Below, one piece after another: positions 23,502 through 26,343 of a stretch of DNA of 26,343 bases (the first letter of the stretch is position 1; the number at the start of each line of letters is the position of its first letter). The notes under the pieces are model-generated. The model made no database searches. It was given only the letters and a program-made list of their open reading frames with translations, and was not told where the DNA came from. The DNA lies in the IMG/VR virus record IMGVR_UViG_3300042292_001106, positions 1 through 26,343 of that record. One strand, given 5' to 3'. Position numbers and translations under genes: made by a program. This DNA is from a virus.

Positions 23502-24853
23502 CGCCAGAAAAACAAAAACTATTAATTGAATATTTAATATCTAGTCCAGATATTTTTACTATCACGTCTAATATTATACAACCAAAGTATTTTGATGCTG
23601 AATATAGAAATACTATTCATTTTATTGTAACGTATTATAATAATTTTAGAGCGTTACCTGATATACAGCAAATTAAAGCCGAAACAGACCTACAATTATC
23701 TACTCATGAATTAACAAGAGATAAAGTCGATTATTGTATCATTGAAGTTGAATCGTTTTGTAAAAATAAAGCTATTGAATGTGCTATTTTAGACTCTCCA
23801 GAACTGTTGAGAAACGGGGATTTCGGTGGGATTGAAAAAATTATTAAAGATGCCGTAACGACATCAATTCATAGGTCATTAGGTGTAAGTTTATTTGAAG
23901 ATTATGAAATAGTCTTCAGTGATCAAAATTTTCAACCAGCAATGAGTACCGGATATGATAATTTAGATAACCATTTACATAGTATCGCAGGTAAAGGGTT
24001 TTGTAAAGGTGAATTTGTAGTAATTGCAGGTGCGCCAGGTACAGGTAAATCATTATTTTTAAGTAACTTTGCTGTTAATTATATGGCACAGGGGCAAAAA
24101 GTTCTTTATATTACGTTAGAGCTTTCTTGTGAGATGGTTTTAAGTAGAATTGTAGGTATTGTTACAGATATTCCTCAAACTGAGTTAAGAGCAAGACAAA
24201 ACGAAGCTCGTATTAAATTAAAACAGAAGAAATCACTGATGAGTGATTTACAGATATCGCAATTACCAGCCGGTAGCGATACCAATTCAATTAGAGCATT
24301 ATTGGTTGAGTTGGAGACAAAACAGAAATTTATACCCGATGTTATTGTTGTCGATTATATGGATTTGATGGGTTCAACGGAACGTATTTCAGCAGATAAT
24401 GTTTTTCAGAAAGATAAGAGTATTTCAGAAGCATTACGCAATTTAGGTAGTAAAAATAGCACTGATCTGATATCAGGTGTTAGCGGCGGTGTTAATTGCT
24501 TAATGTTAACAGCTAGTCAGTTGAATAGATCGAGTGTCGATAAAGAAGTAATGAACTTTGCCAATGTTGCTGGTGGTATGTCAAAAGCTAATACAGCTGA
24601 TTATATGTTCGCTATTATTACATCAGATGTTATGAAACAACAAGGTGAAATTGCATTGCAGTTATTGAAAACTCGTTCTAGTGATGGTGTTGGATCGATT
24701 GTACCGTTGAGAGTTAATCGTAAAACATTGAGAATAACCTCAGGTGGTGATAAACAACCTGCTGCACCTGTATTTGCCGTTACTAATGATGAATTGAAAG
24801 CAGCTCAGAACGAAAAACGTTCTAAACTACTCGACCAATTCAAAGATCTTTAA
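23498..24853 (+). CDS. 41: Replicative DNA helicase, DnaB/gp41-like (451 aa)
   Basis: A RecA-like hexameric helicase: the Walker A segment VIAGAPGTGKSLFL has the P-loop at 178-185, LYITLELSCEMVLSRI follows, Walker B is VIVVDYMDL (D286), and TASQLNRSS is a sensor-type motif after it. The C-terminal KTRSSDGVGSIVPLRVNRK matches the DnaB-family arginine-finger region. An N-terminal helical domain (1-140) precedes the motor. Length is close to T4 gp41 (475). It unwinds the parental duplex at the fork 5'-3' and works with a primase, which is not in this window. It is the last gene of the + strand run and ends before a strong hairpin. Confidence 0.9.
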   Translation: MTPEKQKLLIEYLISSPDIFTITSNIIQPKYFDAEYRNTIHFIVTYYNNFRALPDIQQIKAETDLQLSTHELTRDKVDYCIIEVESFCKNKAIECAILDSPELLRNGDFGGIEKIIKDAVTTSIHRSLGVSLFEDYEIVFSDQNFQPAMSTGYDNLDNHLHSIAGKGFCKGEFVVIAGAPGTGKSLFLSNFAVNYMAQGQKVLYITLELSCEMVLSRIVGIVTDIPQTELRARQNEARIKLKQKKSLMSDLQISQLPAGSDTNSIRALLVELETKQKFIPDVIVVDYMDLMGSTERISADNVFQKDKSISEALRNLGSKNSTDLISGVSGGVNCLMLTASQLNRSSVDKEVMNFANVAGGMSKANTADYMFAIITSDVMKQQGEIALQLLKTRSSDGVGSIVPLRVNRKTLRITSGGDKQPAAPVFAVTNDELKAAQNEKRSKLLDQFKDL

Positions 24854-24861
24854 TTAGATAC

Positions 24862-24890
24862 TGAAGCGTTATACTAATTATAACGCTTCA
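24862..24890 (+). terminator. Hairpin terminator between convergent genes
   Basis: A perfect 12-bp stem, tgaagcgttata (24862-24873) and tataacgcttca (24879-24890), with loop ctaat. It lies between the helicase stop (24853) and the convergent fibre gene, whose stop (24878-24880) and last codons (Glu-Ala-Leu) lie in the stem. No long T run follows on either strand; bidirectional use is likely. Confidence 0.8.
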
Positions 24891-26343
24891 AATGTCCAAC
24901 CACCTGTCACTCTTTTAATTTTAGCAATATCTTTATTTGATACACCTGCTGCTGTCGCAACTAAATCAATAGTCGTCAATGGTGTAGAACCCGTTGTTGT
25001 ATCATAAACAGCAAGTTGGCACTTATTATACGTTCCAAAATTAACTTTACCGTTTAATGATATCGTAAAGTAATCAATTGTAGCATCAACTTTTGTTAAG
25101 TCAATATCACATGCTTCATTTTCAATACAAGCTTCAAATGTTGTAAACTGTTTTGCAGTGTTTGTTGGATCGTTTAATTTGTAGTATTTTGTACCATCGT
25201 ACCCATAACCTAGTAAATCCTCGTACATAAATCCTGGATGAACCTGCGTTGACGATGAACCTGGCACTAATGCTGGAGTAGATACACCAGCATAATTAAA
25301 CCGTACTAATTGAGTACCACTTGTACTGTAACCTGTAGCTGCATAATCAGCATCCTTACCTACGTTTGCACTATCAAAGTACCATTTAACGCCAACATGA
25401 ATCTTACTAATACCGACTAATGATGCTGAACCTTGCTGTACAATAGTAGCAGTACCGGTTTTACCTCCGACTGTAATAGGTGTAGGTGCTGTAGCTCGCG
25501 GTCTTGCTGCGACCAACCGTTTAACTTCATCTGCTATTGCTATAGCTCCAGAATGAGCTAAGTCATTAGCATCAAATGGATCGTACGCTATATGTTTTAT
25601 TTTTTCAGCAGTACTCTTAATATTCGCTGCCATGTTTGAAATAGTAGCTATTGATTCTGCAAATTTGTCGTCACATTTTGTTTTTGTAATCAATTGATAA
25701 TCCTGCGTCATCTCAATTGAATTTTCATAATATATCTTTTTACCGTCTGGTATATTAAACGCTGTATTTGAATTTGACTTTCCAAATAAATAATAGGTAT
25801 CAACGAATCTCTTTTGAATTAGATTTTTAGCATCATTTACTGTAAACGGTCTCCCGTATATAAGTTCAATTGCGTATGTAACGTACCTATTACCACGAAT
25901 AAAAAATTCTGTATCATCTGTTGAATAATACCCAGATAGATAATTACTATCACAATGCGCTTTGGTCGTTAAAAACCTATAATAATCAGGATCGTCTGGG
26001 AACTCGTTAATATTCACGGGTATATTATTAAGATCATTAAAAGCTTCTATATGACCTGTGTGTCTTAAGTTGCCAAATTTATCCATTACAGTTCCAGCGA
26101 CATCTACAAATTGTAGTCCAGCTGTTTGATACATATAGATTTTTAATCTACCGAGTTCCTGCTTATTATCAGCGTCACTTGTATCTAACCATAATTGACC
26201 TTCAATAGCTGGTAACGGTACTGCAGTACTACAAAAATTCTCCACTAAATGTATTAAATTATTATTAACAATACGATTAATGTTTACATCGTTTTGGTAT
26301 GGTAATTCTAAAGTGGTAGACGTATTATCAATAGTATTTTCTA
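24878..26343 (-). CDS. Tail fibre protein, C-terminal part (5' end outside window)
   Basis: The frame stays open to the right edge. The GTG at 26245 is not a convincing start, because the frame upstream reads LELPYQNDVNINRIVNNNLI then HLVENFCSTAVPLPA, which continues smoothly into IEGQLWLDTS. The pattern of a repeated N-L-I-x-L-V/I-E-N-F, P-x-P-I-E-G-Q-L-W-x-D-T is one I associate with T4-like tail fibre proteins. The middle contains polar, beta-rich and helical stretches; the C-terminal third (about the last 190 residues) has Gly/Thr/Ser-rich segments such as PITVGGKTGTATIVQQG, ending GGWTFEAL. The product is a probable tail fibre or adhesin. Confidence 0.7.
   Translation of the reverse strand, partial: ENTIDNTSTTLELPYQNDVNINRIVNNNLIHLVENFCSTAVPLPAIEGQLWLDTSDADNKQELGRLKIYMYQTAGLQFVDVAGTVMDKFGNLRHTGHIEAFNDLNNIPVNINEFPDDPDYYRFLTTKAHCDSNYLSGYYSTDDTEFFIRGNRYVTYAIELIYGRPFTVNDAKNLIQKRFVDTYYLFGKSNSNTAFNIPDGKKIYYENSIEMTQDYQLITKTKCDDKFAESIATISNMAANIKSTAEKIKHIAYDPFDANDLAHSGAIAIADEVKRLVAARPRATAPTPITVGGKTGTATIVQQGSASLVGISKIHVGVKWYFDSANVGKDADYAATGYSTSGTQLVRFNYAGVSTPALVPGSSSTQVHPGFMYEDLLGYGYDGTKYYKLNDPTNTAKQFTTFEACIENEACDIDLTKVDATIDYFTISLNGKVNFGTYNKCQLAVYDTTTGSTPLTTIDLVATAAGVSNKDIAKIKRVTGGWTFEAL

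Noticed and set aside
26243-26245. GTG at 26245 as the start of the right-edge fibre gene
   Set aside because: The frame is open to the edge and the upstream residues fit the fibre pattern, so the gene is truncated by the window.

Overview
The window looks like part of a large AT-rich tailed phage, a myovirus with T4-type core genes. It carries a family-B DNA polymerase, a gp45-like sliding clamp, a T4 RNase H-type FEN nuclease, gp46/gp47 recombination nuclease subunits, a gp41-like helicase, a gp55-like late sigma factor, a DsbA-like protein and T4-type baseplate genes. Gene order differs from T4, and several proteins are known to me only as unnamed phage families. No host can be named from the sequence. 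No tRNA, IS element or CRISPR array was seen, and no gene-free stretch exceeds about 115 bases.

Layout. (1) Bases 1-4355, + strand: a tail fibre/structural block. It starts inside a fibre gene with a 12-bp tandem repeat coding (Gly-Thr)n, then two single-module proteins and three tandem paralogues. It ends in a hairpin terminator. (2) 4379-5031, - strand: two small phage proteins behind a perfect T4-late-type TATAAATA box. (3) 5145-5447, + strand: a small membrane protein. (4) 5449-8450, - strand: RNase H, an unknown acidic protein, two small paralogues and the sliding clamp. (5) 8461-13415, - strand: DNA polymerase interrupted by a 454-residue intein, a small unknown protein and a DsbA-like protein. 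(6) 13481-17967, - strand: baseplate genes, including a hub protein carrying two different cell-wall hydrolase domains. (7) 18082-24853, + strand: gp55-like sigma, gp47, gp46, a RuvC-like resolvase, a small unknown, a zinc-ribbon structural protein, a small coiled-coil protein and the gp41-like helicase, ending in a second hairpin terminator. (8) 24878 to the right edge, - strand: a tail fibre gene whose start lies outside.

How they work together. Polymerase, clamp, helicase, RNase H, gp46/47 and RuvC form a recombination-dependent replication set. The sigma factor, the DsbA-like protein, the clamp and the late-type promoter boxes point to T4-style late transcription of the baseplate and fibre genes. 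Clamp loader, primase, recombinase and capsid genes must lie elsewhere.

The most distinctive signals are the intein splitting exonuclease motif II of the polymerase, the two-enzyme hub, a short Trp/His module used six times in different architectures, a domain insertion in two of three tandem paralogues, and leader elements that pair with Shine-Dalgarno sequences.
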